Assembly (NCBI GenBank): GCA_938048505.1
Contig: CALIUX010000112.1
Location: 1-8,493 of the forward strand
DNA length: 8,493 bases
DNA from: an uncultured Pseudomonadales bacterium
GTDB lineage: Bacteria > Pseudomonadota > Gammaproteobacteria > Pseudomonadales > Cellvibrionaceae
Direction: 5' to 3'
In this document: one piece after another, positions 1-6,828 of the stretch
Position numbering within the stretch: position 1 is the first letter of the stretch
How the letters are laid out: every line of letters begins with the position of its first letter
Made by a program: the position numbers and the translations under genes
Notes under the pieces: generated by a model
The model's input: only the letters and a program-made list of their open reading frames with translations
Databases searched by the model: none
What the model was told of the DNA's origin: nothing

Positions 1-2
1 GC

Positions 3-131
3 CATCATATCAGTCACAATCAGACTCAACCCACCGGCCAAGCCCTTTCAAGCGTTAAGCTGCCAGGGAAATTAGTGGCCACGCGCGATAATTTAAAAGT
101 CCTTGCCGTGCTCAAGAAGTGGGAACTGTAG
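3..131 (+). CDS. lolB: Outer-membrane lipoprotein LolB, C-terminal fragment (5' end outside window)
   Basis: The reading frame is open from the left edge and stops at TAG 129-131, giving 42 residues that end [12 protein letters not shown]. LolB accepts lipoproteins from the periplasmic carrier LolA and inserts them into the outer membrane; it is itself an outer-membrane lipoprotein. The fragment shows the family's usual ending: a leucine-proline step (LPGKL), then a last beta strand closing on a Trp-x-Leu tail. Its position directly before ispE is where lolB sits in many gammaproteobacteria, and this carries much of the assignment. The gap to the ispE ATG is two bases, so the two are very likely co-transcribed and may be translationally coupled. 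The lipobox and most of the fold lie outside the window and cannot be checked. Confidence 0.72.
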   Translation, partial: HHISHNQTQPTGQALSSVKLPGKLVATRDNLKVLAVLKKWEL

Positions 132-133
132 TC

Positions 134-973
134 ATGCCCGCTTTTACACTTCCAAGCCCAGCCAAGCTCAATTTATTTTTGCATATCAATGGGCAACTCC
201 CAGATGGCTATCATTCACTGCAAACTGTTTTTCAGTTACTTGATTACGGTGATGAGCTCACTTTCGAAAAAAGCGAAACGCTATCGCTCACCTATGGTGG
301 GCCACAGGCTATGGGAGAGGTTGATTTTGAAGACAATCTTATTATTCGTGCGGCGCGCAAATTACAAACCGAGGCAGGGCAAGCCCTCGGCGCACACATC
401 CACCTCACCAAGTGCCTCCCTATGGGTGGTGGTATTGGCGGGGGTAGTTCCAACGCAGCCACAACACTATTGGGCCTCAATGCATTATGGGGGCTAGACT
501 TGAGTCTGGATGCACTAGCAAGAATCGGCATTCAACTGGGTGCAGATGTCCCTATTTTTGTACGCGGGCAAAGCGCTTGGGCAGAAGGCGTTGGCGAGAT
601 TATTACCCCAATTACCCTGCCCGAACGCTGGTATGTTGTGATCCGACCGGATGAACAGATATCAACAGCTCATATTTTTTCTCAAAAAGATTTGACAAGG
701 GATACTCCCATCATTAAAGTAGCGGCCTTCCTTGAGGGGGGGTGCAAAAACGACTGCCAAGCGGTTGTATTAAAACACTACCCAAAAGTGAAAGAAGCGG
801 TTGATTGGCTTAGCTTTTTTTCGCCAACCATGCTAACTGGAACAGGCTCTTGTATCTTTGCAGCCTTTGATAGTGAACATGAGGCAAAGACGGTTTTTGC
901 CAACAGGCCTGGACATCTAGAAGGCTTTGTTGCCAAGGGTGTTAACAGATCACCGTTACACTTCGCTCTCTAG
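134..973 (+). CDS. ispE: 4-diphosphocytidyl-2-C-methyl-D-erythritol kinase
   Basis: IspE phosphorylates CDP-methylerythritol with ATP in the cytoplasmic methylerythritol phosphate pathway to isopentenyl diphosphate. The 279-residue product has the usual family length and GHMP-kinase layout. The N-terminal [12 protein letters not shown] motif carries Lys11 (equivalent to E. coli Lys10). A glycine-rich ATP loop, [15 protein letters not shown], lies at about 95-109. GADVPIF follows with the probable catalytic Asp138, and [12 protein letters not shown] is the third GHMP motif near the C-terminus. I chose ATG 134 over the in-frame GTG 119: it starts the protein right at the conserved segment, lies two bases after the lolB stop, and has GGGA about nine bases upstream. 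The loop reads GGGIGGG where GAGLGGG is more common, a mild change. It is followed after 24 bases by a tRNA gene. Confidence 0.97.
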   Translation: MPAFTLPSPAKLNLFLHINGQLPDGYHSLQTVFQLLDYGDELTFEKSETLSLTYGGPQAMGEVDFEDNLIIRAARKLQTEAGQALGAHIHLTKCLPMGGGIGGGSSNAATTLLGLNALWGLDLSLDALARIGIQLGADVPIFVRGQSAWAEGVGEIITPITLPERWYVVIRPDEQISTAHIFSQKDLTRDTPIIKVAAFLEGGCKNDCQAVVLKHYPKVKEAVDWLSFFSPTMLTGTGSCIFAAFDSEHEAKTVFANRPGHLEGFVAKGVNRSPLHFAL

Positions 974-985
974 GATGTCTATTAA
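956..985 (+). promoter_or_regulatory. Possible sigma-70 promoter for tRNA-Gln
   Basis: TTACAC (956-961) and TATTAA (980-985) each match four of six consensus positions, with an 18-base spacer. The expected start, near 992, is a few bases before the mature tRNA 5' end at 998. The -35 element lies inside the last codons of ispE. The discriminator is not GC-rich, unlike classical stringently controlled tRNA promoters. The tRNA may instead simply be cut out of the ispE transcript. This is judged by eye only. Confidence 0.33.
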
Positions 986-997
986 GATGATTGCTAC

Positions 998-1072
998 TGG
1001 GGTGTCGCCAAGTGGTAAGGCAGCAGGTTTTGATCCTGCCATTCGTTGGTTCGAATCCAGCCATCCCAGCCA
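998..1072 (+). tRNA. tRNA-Gln (anticodon UUG)
   Basis: This is a complete 75-base cloverleaf with an encoded CCA end. The acceptor arm TGGGGTG pairs with CATCCCA, with one G-U pair. The anticodon stem GCAGG (1023-1027) pairs with CCTGC (1035-1039), and the loop TTTTGAT puts TTG at 1030-1032. The T stem is GTTGG with CCAGC around the TTCGAAT loop. The D arm reads GCCAAGTGGTAAGGC, as in E. coli tRNA-Gln. UUG decodes CAA and, by wobble, CAG. The gene sits between ispE and prs, a placement also known in Pseudomonas. A T-run at 1085-1090 follows, but no hairpin is visible, so transcripts may continue into prs. Confidence 0.98.
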
Positions 1073-1129
1073 TCTTAACTCTGCTTTTTTCGCGTCAAAC
1101 TCAAATCATTATACAATTGCACTTCAATT

Positions 1130-1135
1130 AGGTGA
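1130..1135 (+). promoter_or_regulatory. Ribosome binding site deciding the prs start
   Basis: AGGTGA ends five bases before GTG 1141. The other in-frame GTG, at 1132, lies inside this Shine-Dalgarno sequence and so cannot use it. This fixes the start at 1141, which gives the family N-terminus [11 protein letters not shown]. Confidence 0.75.
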
Positions 1136-1140
1136 TACAC

Positions 1141-2082
1141 GTGCCTGACTTAATGGTTTTCACCGGGAACGCCAACCCTGCACTGGCACAAAAGCTTGTT
1201 GATCAGCTTGGTATTCCACTTGGGGATGCTACGGTTTCTCACTTTTCAGACGGTGAAATCTCTGTCGAGATTAACGAAAATGTACGCGGTCGCGACGTTT
1301 TTGTTATGCAGTCAACCTGCCTGCCCACCAACGACAACATCATGGAACTGCTGTTTATTGTTGATGCCTTGCATCGCGCTTCAGCAGGACGCATAACCGC
1401 TGTTATTCCCTACTTTGGCTACGCGAGACAAGATCGTCGCGTACGCTCTGCCCGCGTGCCAATCAGTGCTCGCCTCGTGGCAGATATGATGGCAACGGCA
1501 GGTGTTGATCGTGTACTGACGGTTGATTTGCACTCAGAACAAATTCAAGGCTTCTTTGATGTACCCGTTGATAACGTATACGGCTCATCTGTTCTACTTA
1601 ATGATATCGAAGAACAAAACTACGAAAACCTGACCGTTGTCTCACCAGACATCGGCGGTGTTGTGCGCGCACGTGCCGTGGCAAAAGAGCTTGGTGTTGA
1701 TCTAGCAATTATTGATAAGCGCAGACCTAAAGCCAATGTGGCCGAGGTGATGAATTTAATCGGCGAAGTCGAAGGCAGAACCTGTTTGCTGGTTGATGAC
1801 ATGGTCGATACTGCCGGTACACTTTGTAATGCTGCAGCAGCCTTAAAAGCCCATGGCGCTGAACGCGTGATTGCCTACTGCTCACACCCTATCCTATCGG
1901 GCCCAGCGGGTGAACGCATCAAAGACTCTGAGCTAGACGAACTGGTAGTGACCGATTCAATCCCCCTTAAAAAGGGTATTATCGAAACAGGCAAGGTCAG
2001 ACAACTGACTTTAGCAACAATGCTGGCCGAAGCCGTACGGCGCATCAGCAATGAAGAATCTTTAAGTGCAATGTTCCGCTAA
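1141..2082 (+). CDS. prs: Ribose-phosphate pyrophosphokinase (PRPP synthetase, class I)
   Basis: Prs transfers pyrophosphate from ATP to ribose 5-phosphate to make PRPP, the precursor of purines, pyrimidines, histidine, tryptophan and NAD. The 313-residue product is close to the E. coli length (315) and alignable throughout. The ATP-binding stretch [14 protein letters not shown] lies around 94-107, with the flexible catalytic loop just before the VDLHSEQ motif and its conserved His131. KRRPKAN follows near 194. The PRPP loop [11 protein letters not shown] is at 218-228, with Ala where E. coli has Gly. The C-terminus [13 protein letters not shown] is nearly identical to E. coli. The start is GTG 1141, set by AGGTGA upstream; GTG is less common for this gene and may damp translation. 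An intrinsic terminator follows at 2141-2167, so prs probably ends its transcript. Confidence 0.98.
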   Translation: MPDLMVFTGNANPALAQKLVDQLGIPLGDATVSHFSDGEISVEINENVRGRDVFVMQSTCLPTNDNIMELLFIVDALHRASAGRITAVIPYFGYARQDRRVRSARVPISARLVADMMATAGVDRVLTVDLHSEQIQGFFDVPVDNVYGSSVLLNDIEEQNYENLTVVSPDIGGVVRARAVAKELGVDLAIIDKRRPKANVAEVMNLIGEVEGRTCLLVDDMVDTAGTLCNAAAALKAHGAERVIAYCSHPILSGPAGERIKDSELDELVVTDSIPLKKGIIETGKVRQLTLATMLAEAVRRISNEESLSAMFR

Positions 2083-2140
2083 ATGGTGGATTGAAGCTTA
2101 GATTAGGCTTAAATCTATCGCAGATCATTGTTTAATAATG

Positions 2141-2167
2141 GCCGGTGAGCATATCACTGGCTTTTTT
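2141..2167 (+). terminator. Intrinsic terminator after prs
   Basis: GCCGGTGA (2141-2148) pairs with TCACTGGC (2154-2161) through eight base pairs, one of them G-U, around a five-base GCATA loop. Six T residues follow immediately. It lies 58 bases after the prs stop and before rplY, so it separates the two transcripts. Confidence 0.9.
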
Positions 2168-2195
2168 GTTAGTAGCCTACAGGTCGCGGTATGCT
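2166..2195 (+). promoter_or_regulatory. Likely promoter of the rplY-pth-ychF unit
   Basis: TTGTTA (2166-2171) and TATGCT (2190-2195) each match four of six sigma-70 consensus positions, with an 18-base spacer. The -35 element starts within the T-run of the preceding terminator. A promoter is needed here because that terminator isolates rplY from prs. The predicted leader is short, about 15 bases, and is mostly ribosome binding site. The elements were chosen by eye. Confidence 0.42.
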
Positions 2196-2204
2196 ACGTT
2201 AATT

Positions 2205-2210
2205 GAGGAA
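2205..2210 (+). promoter_or_regulatory. Ribosome binding site deciding the rplY start
   Basis: GAGGAA ends six bases before ATG 2217. The frame is open further upstream, back to 2145, but that extension would run through the terminator hairpin and lacks family similarity. ATG 2217 is therefore the start. Confidence 0.85.
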
Positions 2211-2216
2211 AGACCC

Positions 2217-2855
2217 ATGTCTAATCAAGACTTTACATTAAATGCTACAGCACGCGAAGTGTCAGGGAAAGGTGCGAGCCGCCGCCTGCGTCGTGAGCAA
2301 GGTTTATTACCTGCCATTGTTTATGGTGACAATAAAGCACCACAAAACATCACGCTTGAGCACAAAGAAATAATCAAGCAGCTCGAAAACGAAGCTTTTT
2401 ACTCGCACATCATTACCTTGAAAGTAGACGGTAACGATGAGCAAGTCATCTTAAAAGATTTGCAACGTCACCCAGCAAAAGCTGTTATTTTGCATGCTGA
2501 CTTCTTGCGCGTTTCAGCAACGAGCAAGATCACTGTGAGCGTACCGCTTCACTTCATCAATGAAGAAAGCAGCAAAGGCGTGAAGGTTGGTGGTGGTATC
2601 GTTAACCACATCATGACGCAACTCGAAGTGAGCTGCTTACCGGCTAACCTGCCTGAGTTTATCGAAGTTGACTTGGCTGAAGTCGATGCCGGTCAAACAT
2701 TGCATATTTCTGACTTGAACCTGCCTGAAGGTGTTACCTCTGTTGCACTTAGCCACGGCTCTGACCATGACCTAAGCGTTGTGGCAATCAACAAGCCTAA
2801 GAGCAGCAGCGAAGACGAAGACGAAGCTTCTAGCGAAGAAAGCGAAGACGCTTAA
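2217..2855 (+). CDS. rplY: 50S ribosomal protein L25, long (CTC/TL5) form
   Basis: L25 binds 5S rRNA in the large ribosomal subunit. The 212-residue product is the long general-stress CTC form, not the 94-residue E. coli type. Residues 1 to about 95 are the L25 RNA-binding domain, with the [11 protein letters not shown] segment and the typical LPAIVYG. Residues about 96-190 form the second CTC/TL5 beta domain, containing [18 protein letters not shown] and the usual [11 protein letters not shown]. The last 20 or so residues form a Ser/Asp/Glu-rich acidic tail ([17 protein letters not shown]). The start is ATG 2217, supported by GAGGAA upstream. The gene heads an rplY-pth-ychF unit, and pth begins 20 bases after its stop. 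This order is conserved in gammaproteobacteria and links three translation-associated functions. Confidence 0.97.
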   Translation: MSNQDFTLNATAREVSGKGASRRLRREQGLLPAIVYGDNKAPQNITLEHKEIIKQLENEAFYSHIITLKVDGNDEQVILKDLQRHPAKAVILHADFLRVSATSKITVSVPLHFINEESSKGVKVGGGIVNHIMTQLEVSCLPANLPEFIEVDLAEVDAGQTLHISDLNLPEGVTSVALSHGSDHDLSVVAINKPKSSSEDEDEASSEESEDA

Positions 2856-2875
2856 TTCAACTTGAGCTGGACACT

Positions 2876-3457
2876 ATGAAAGCACCCGTTCAGCTAATTG
2901 TTGGCCTGGGCAACCCAGGCCAACAATATCAACAAACCCGCCACAATGCTGGCGAAGACTTTGTTGTAGAGCTCTGCCATCGATTTCAGGGCACCCTCGC
3001 TGAAAATACCAAATTCTTTGGTAAAACTGCGCGCATCAGCGTTGCAGGTAAAGACATTAGGCTATTAATCCCCACAACCTACATGAACCGCAGTGGTCAA
3101 GCTGTGGGCGCCATTTGTCAATTCTACAAGATACCACCCGAATCAATATTGGTTGCGCATGACGAGCTGGATTTAGATCCCGGCATTGCAAAACTTAAAA
3201 TAGGCGGTGGGCACGGCGGGCATAACGGCCTACGAGACATTATTAGTGCCTTGGGTAATAATCGTGACTTTGCGCGTTTGCGTTTAGGCATTGGCCACCC
3301 AGGTAACGCTAAAATGGTTGCAGATTTTGTACTCAAAAAAGCCCCAACCAAAGAATACACCTTAACTGAAGACGCCATTTCACGCTCTTTGAATGTCATT
3401 GAAGACGTTGCAATAGGAGAGTGGAATCGAGCGATGAAAGATCTTCACTCACATTAA
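2876..3457 (+). CDS. pth: Peptidyl-tRNA hydrolase
   Basis: Pth cleaves the ester bond of peptidyl-tRNAs that drop off the ribosome, freeing tRNA for reuse; it acts as a soluble monomer in the cytoplasm. The 193-residue product matches the E. coli size. Family signatures are in order: VGLGNPG at 9-15 with Asn13; TRHNAG with the catalytic His23 (E. coli His20); TTYMNRSG with Met70 and Asn71; [10 protein letters not shown] with Asp96; and [12 protein letters not shown] with Asn117. [11 protein letters not shown] follows. All expected active-site residues are present. The start codon follows the rplY stop by 20 bases; the upstream GAG/GGA stretch is only a weak ribosome binding site. ychF starts 44 bases downstream with no terminator between, so co-transcription is likely. 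Confidence 0.98.
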   Translation: MKAPVQLIVGLGNPGQQYQQTRHNAGEDFVVELCHRFQGTLAENTKFFGKTARISVAGKDIRLLIPTTYMNRSGQAVGAICQFYKIPPESILVAHDELDLDPGIAKLKIGGGHGGHNGLRDIISALGNNRDFARLRLGIGHPGNAKMVADFVLKKAPTKEYTLTEDAISRSLNVIEDVAIGEWNRAMKDLHSH

Positions 3458-3501
3458 CGACGTGGCCCATTTAACCGCCATCGTCTGACAGGACAATCAT
3501 T

Positions 3502-4593
3502 ATGGGTTTTAAATGTGGCATTGTTGGCCTTCCCAATGTGGGCAAATCCACTCTTTTTAATGCCTTGACGCAATCTGGCATTGCAGCCGAGAACTTCCCG
3601 TTCTGCACCATTGAGCCCAACTCTGGCATCGTGGCCGTTCCCGATCTTCGGCAAGATGCCATTGCTGCACTGGTCAACCCTGAAAAAGTCATTCCAACAA
3701 CGATGGAATTTGTCGACATTGCAGGTTTAGTTGCAGGTGCATCAAAAGGCGAAGGCCTTGGTAATCAATTCTTAGCCAATATTCGTGAAACCGACGCAAT
3801 TGCTCACGTTGTACGCTGTTTTGATGATGAGAACGTTGTGCATGTTGATGGCAGCATCAACCCAGAAAACGACATCAATACCATTAATACTGAGCTGGCA
3901 TTGTCCGACCTTGAAACAGTAGAAAAAGGCATTCAGCGTTACAGCAAGCTCGCCAAAGGGCAAGACAAGCAAGCAATGAAAATGAAAGCGCTGCTTGAAA
4001 AGCTACTCCCCCATCTTAATGAAGCATTGCCTTTACGGGCTTTTGCTTTAACAGAGGATGAGCTAGCAGACCTGAAAGGCATGAATCTCTTAACGCTCAA
4101 ACCCACAATGTACATCGCCAATGTGCAAGAGGATGGCTTTGAGAACAACTCACACCTTGATACCGTCAAAGAAATTGCCGCCGCTGAGAACGCAGTGGTT
4201 GTTCCAATCTGCAATAAGCTCGAAGCCGAAATTGCAGAGCTCGATGCTGACGATGTCGCAGAGTTTCTTGAAGACCTCGGCATGGAAGAACCAGGGCTTA
4301 ATCGTGTTATTCGTGCCGGCTATGAGTTATTAGATTTACACACTTACTTTACTGCAGGTGTCAAAGAAGTACGTGCTTGGACAATCCCTGTTGGCGCGAG
4401 CGCACCGCAAGCCGCAGGCAAAATCCATACGGACTTTGAGAAAGGCTTTATCCGAGCAGAAATTGTTGCATATGATGACTTTATTGAACATAAAGGCGAA
4501 AGCGGAGCCAAAGAAGCTGGAAAATGGCGCTTAGAAGGGAAAGACTACATTGTGGCGGATGGCGATATTATTCACTTCCGATTCAACGTTTAA
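3502..4593 (+). CDS. ychF: Redox-regulated ribosome-associated ATPase YchF (Obg family)
   Basis: YchF (OLA1 in eukaryotes, also called EngD) is an Obg-type P-loop NTPase that prefers ATP and associates with ribosomes; in bacteria it affects stress responses and translation. The 363-residue product has the E. coli length. Walker [10 protein letters not shown] lies at 9-17, the [10 protein letters not shown] switch at 31-40 includes Cys35 (the conserved redox-linked cysteine), and the G3 region [14 protein letters not shown] is at 72-85. The NVQED element (207-211) replaces the NKxD guanine-specificity motif, as expected for ATP use. A helical insertion spans about 130-200. The C-terminal TGS domain covers roughly the last 85 residues, from [10 protein letters not shown] to the end FRFNV. 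The start ATG is preceded by AGGACA. It is the last gene of the conserved rplY-pth-ychF group. Confidence 0.98.
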   Translation: MGFKCGIVGLPNVGKSTLFNALTQSGIAAENFPFCTIEPNSGIVAVPDLRQDAIAALVNPEKVIPTTMEFVDIAGLVAGASKGEGLGNQFLANIRETDAIAHVVRCFDDENVVHVDGSINPENDINTINTELALSDLETVEKGIQRYSKLAKGQDKQAMKMKALLEKLLPHLNEALPLRAFALTEDELADLKGMNLLTLKPTMYIANVQEDGFENNSHLDTVKEIAAAENAVVVPICNKLEAEIAELDADDVAEFLEDLGMEEPGLNRVIRAGYELLDLHTYFTAGVKEVRAWTIPVGASAPQAAGKIHTDFEKGFIRAEIVAYDDFIEHKGESGAKEAGKWRLEGKDYIVADGDIIHFRFNV

Positions 4594-4684
4594 ACTCAAA
4601 GCAATTCCATTCAGTTTAAGCCTATCATTTTAGACTCATCATTTAAGCTCAGATCCATACTGCAAGCTTAAGGCGTTCACTATT

Positions 4685-5173
4685 ATGGCTGTCCATCTGA
4701 TCATTGCGGATTACTCCAATCCGCAACATGCTTCTACACTGCGGCAACTTCTTAACAATTATGCACGTGATCCAATGGGTGGCGGCAAAGCGATTGATGA
4801 GTCTGTGCTCGATGGCCTTGCCAATAAGCTGCGTGGCATTGCAGGCGCATTTAGCATTTTATGCTACGTTGATGAAGTTCCAGCAGGCTTTGCAAATTGC
4901 TTTCAGGGTTTTTCTACTTTTGCAGGCAAGCCTCTCATCAACATTCATGATTTTGCTATTGAGCAACGCTTTAGAGGTTTAGGGCTAAGCCAACAGATGA
5001 TGCAACATATCGAAACGCATGCTCGGCGAATCGGAGCATGTAAAATTACGCTAGAAGTTCTTGAAAGGAATCAAGCCGCGCAACAGGCTTACAAAAAGTC
5101 GGGTTTCAGTGGATATGAACTAAACCCCAAAACAGGGAAAGCACTTTTTTGGGAAAAAAGCCTAATCAGCTAA
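4685..5173 (+). CDS. GNAT family N-acetyltransferase
   Basis: This 162-residue protein is a single-domain GNAT acetyltransferase, which moves an acetyl group from acetyl-CoA to an amine. The substrate cannot be read from the sequence. Motif A is clear: the strand INIHDFAI (85-92) runs into the acetyl-CoA pyrophosphate loop QRFRGLGL (94-101) and helix SQQMMQHIE. Motif B follows as ITLEVLERNQAAQQAYKKSGF (121-141), with the typical Asn and Tyr. The N-terminal half holds a DPMGGG segment at 29-34, seen in some uncharacterised acetyltransferases. It lies 91 bases after ychF on the same strand, with no evident terminator between, so it may be a read-through passenger or have its own promoter. Its stop codon is inside a hairpin that may end the transcript. 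Confidence 0.9.
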   Translation: MAVHLIIADYSNPQHASTLRQLLNNYARDPMGGGKAIDESVLDGLANKLRGIAGAFSILCYVDEVPAGFANCFQGFSTFAGKPLINIHDFAIEQRFRGLGLSQQMMQHIETHARRIGACKITLEVLERNQAAQQAYKKSGFSGYELNPKTGKALFWEKSLIS

Positions 5174-5189
5174 AAAGCTGACTGATTTT
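5164..5189. terminator. Possible bidirectional terminator at the convergent junction
   Basis: TCAGCT (5166-5171) pairs with AGCTGA (5176-5181) around AAAA. A rival stem pairs AATCAG (5164-5169) with CTGATT (5182-5187). Four T residues follow on the plus strand. Read on the minus strand, the hairpin is followed, after six bases, by a six-T run. It overlaps the acetyltransferase TAA (5171-5173) and lies about 80 bases past the HD-GYP stop. The stem is short, hence moderate confidence. Confidence 0.45.
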
Positions 5190-5266
5190 GTTGGGTAAGG
5201 CCAATACATCCACTAATGATGCCTTCCAGTAATACTCTCTTCTGCCGACACTATCTTCCACTAATA

Positions 5267-6652
5267 CTAGGTTCCAAACATGCCTGCTATCTTTTTGTTT
5301 TTCAGAAAGCCAAATAGGCTTTTTTTAGGCTCTTTGATAGAGACATAGTTTTGGCAGATTTTTAAGACATCAATTTCATATGCCCCAGGCTCAAGGTCTT
5401 GGGCTATTTCAATCCATTCGATACTGTCTGCTGGCGTGCGTTCTGCCTCGGCTTGCTTATGCTTCACTTGATCATCTGCAGCCATATCAAGATACACAGG
5501 CTCCTCTAATATCTTTTTATAAGGATCCATGACGACCATGATATGCGGTTTAAGCCGACGCTCAAAATTCTGCTCAACCACAACCGCGACCTCACCCGTA
5601 TTAAGCTCTACCAGTGTGCCTGTCGGATACAAACCAATGGCGCGAATAAACTCGACGATAAGATCACCTTGAAAAAGAACATCGCGACCTTCATAGAGTT
5701 TTGCCACTGCTTTAGACGGTGACAGAGGGTACTTTTCGCCCCGAGGATTTGTGACCTCATCATAAAATGTCACAACGGCTGCCACACGGCCTAAAAGCGG
5801 AATTTTATCGCCACGCAAATGTTGCGGAAAGCCTGAGCCATTAACACGCTCTTGGTGTGTTTTCACCACAGAAATAGCTCTGGGCGGCACATCTGGCACC
5901 TCCTCAAGTATTGCAACTCCGAGCTGAACAAACTGTTCAAATTCCGTTTTTTCCGCCGCTGTTAGCTCTTTCTTTTCAAGTAGCTCTTGGGATACGCGCG
6001 TTTTACCTACATCTTTGAGTAAAAGCCCCATAGCCAGCGCTTCAAGATCAAAGCGCGACATGCCCATATGCCGGCCCAATAAGATCCCCCAAATAGAAGA
6101 CCTTACAGCATGGTTGTAGGTGTGCTCATCTTTTCGCTTAACACGGGTTAGCCACGTAAACGCATCAGGACACCGAATAACGCTATCAACCATCGCACCT
6201 GCTGCACGCTTCGTATCGGTCACAGCAGAACGTGCGTCACCTTCATCAAGGTGCTCCATGACCTTAGACACCGCACCGTAAACTTCACGGTAAAGGCTTT
6301 TGGCCGCAACTACTTCTTGTTTCAAGGGCTCAGAATGTGAGTAGGTATCGGGCTTTAGCTTTAACGGCGCCATACCAGTAACGCGCTCATCCTTGTCGCT
6401 TCTCACTACACGGCTCTTTGAAGCCCCCTTTGGTGAGAGTGTTTTTAAATTATTCTTAAGCGGCCTAGCGCCCTTTAGAACATCAATATAGAGATGATTG
6501 CAATGAGCTTTTAGCTGATTAACCTCTTCGAGGTCTCTGACATAAAAGCCCTGCAAAGGAAAAGGTGTTTGCGTCCAAGGGCGGTCAAGGCCTGAGACGA
6601 ACATACCAATGGTGACCTCACTGGCATCGATTTTTATTTGCTTTACACCCAC
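5267..6652 (-). CDS. DUF3391 / degenerate HD-GYP domain protein, probably not catalytic
   Basis: HD-GYP proteins normally hydrolyse cyclic di-GMP with a di- or tri-metal centre. This 461-residue protein has an N-terminal DUF3391-type region (about 1-135), an HD-GYP fold (about 170-345) and a C-terminal segment usual for this subfamily (VELNTGEVAVVVEQN at 348-362). Several metal ligands are replaced. His181, Asp214 and His266 remain, but the HD motif reads KD (Lys213-Asp214). The following helix histidine is Phe241, HHE is HQE (Gln267), and the late aspartate of the VDxYDAL motif is Thr295. GYP is GFP (274-276). Hydrolysis is therefore unlikely; nucleotide sensing or partner binding is an inference. 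The protein is soluble, with no membrane segment seen. The start is GTG 6652, with GAGGG (6660-6664) seven bases upstream. The neighbour upstream is hemE, but a 176-base leader suggests separate control. Confidence 0.88.
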   Translation of the reverse strand: MGVKQIKIDASEVTIGMFVSGLDRPWTQTPFPLQGFYVRDLEEVNQLKAHCNHLYIDVLKGARPLKNNLKTLSPKGASKSRVVRSDKDERVTGMAPLKLKPDTYSHSEPLKQEVVAAKSLYREVYGAVSKVMEHLDEGDARSAVTDTKRAAGAMVDSVIRCPDAFTWLTRVKRKDEHTYNHAVRSSIWGILLGRHMGMSRFDLEALAMGLLLKDVGKTRVSQELLEKKELTAAEKTEFEQFVQLGVAILEEVPDVPPRAISVVKTHQERVNGSGFPQHLRGDKIPLLGRVAAVVTFYDEVTNPRGEKYPLSPSKAVAKLYEGRDVLFQGDLIVEFIRAIGLYPTGTLVELNTGEVAVVVEQNFERRLKPHIMVVMDPYKKILEEPVYLDMAADDQVKHKQAEAERTPADSIEWIEIAQDLEPGAYEIDVLKICQNYVSIKEPKKSLFGFLKNKKIAGMFGT

Positions 6653-6659
6653 AAAGACA

Positions 6660-6664
6660 CCCTC
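6660..6664 (-). promoter_or_regulatory. Ribosome binding site supporting the GTG start of the HD-GYP gene
   Basis: Read on the minus strand, GAGGG lies seven bases before GTG 6652-6650. There is no ATG near the expected N-terminus, and the conserved N-terminal segment IKIDASEVTIGMFV begins at residue 6 from this GTG. Confidence 0.7.
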
Positions 6665-6689
6665 TACAACATATGATCGTAAAATAAAG

Positions 6690-6725
6690 ATCGGCAGGCT
6701 TCAGAAAAAATCGAAGTATGCCGAT
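6690..6725 (-). terminator. Interrupted stem-loop in the leader of the HD-GYP gene (terminator or attenuator)
   Basis: ATCGGCA (6690-6696) is the exact reverse complement of TGCCGAT (6719-6725). An inner stem, CTTC (6699-6702) with GAAG (6713-6716), continues it after a two-by-two internal loop, leaving a ten-base A/T-rich loop. On the minus strand the stem is followed by CTTTATTTT, a U-rich stretch. It lies 37 bases upstream of the HD-GYP start and about 104-139 bases after the hemE stop. It could end hemE transcripts or act as a leader attenuator; the sequence does not decide. Confidence 0.5.
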
Positions 6726-6743
6726 GATTTAATACATCGAGCA

Positions 6744-6749
6744 ATTATA
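6744..6749 (-). promoter_or_regulatory. Possible -10 element for the HD-GYP gene
   Basis: A perfect TATAAT is read on the minus strand, about 92 bases upstream of the GTG start. The best -35 candidate, TTCCAA at a 16-base spacing, matches only three of six positions. If used, the stem-loop at 6690-6725 would lie in the transcribed leader. The surroundings are AT-rich, so a chance match is possible. Confidence 0.35.
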
Positions 6750-6828
6750 GACAGTAATTCATACTTTGGAATGAGTAACAGTATAGATATCAATCTATTT
6801 CTATATTTTTTGTCACATTCTGACGCTG

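Noticed and set aside
119..133. GTG 119 as an alternative start for ispE
   Set aside because: It would add five residues before the conserved N-terminus, overlap lolB and have no ribosome binding site; ATG 134 fits better.
1073..1140. prs promoter with a TATACA or TACAAT -10 near 1110-1117
   Set aside because: No acceptable -35 element at 16-18 bases upstream; AT-rich sequence gives such matches by chance.
927..1148. Open frame of 73 codons across the tRNA
   Set aside because: It runs through the 3' end of ispE and the whole tRNA-Gln gene; the tRNA explains the sequence.
3939..4283. Minus-strand open frame of 114 codons, rich in Ser and Ala
   Set aside because: It is antisense to ychF and its composition mirrors the codon pattern of ychF; no ribosome binding site or family resemblance.
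5223..5268. Two near-identical 14-base words (CTTCCANTAATACT) 32 bases apart in the convergent junction
   Set aside because: Only two copies with one mismatch, one overlapping a stop codon; too little to call a repeat element.
6653..6828. Cyclic di-GMP riboswitch in front of the HD-GYP gene
   Set aside because: The pathway link made it worth looking for, but I see neither the conserved core nor the paired helices of the GEMM classes; only one hairpin is present.
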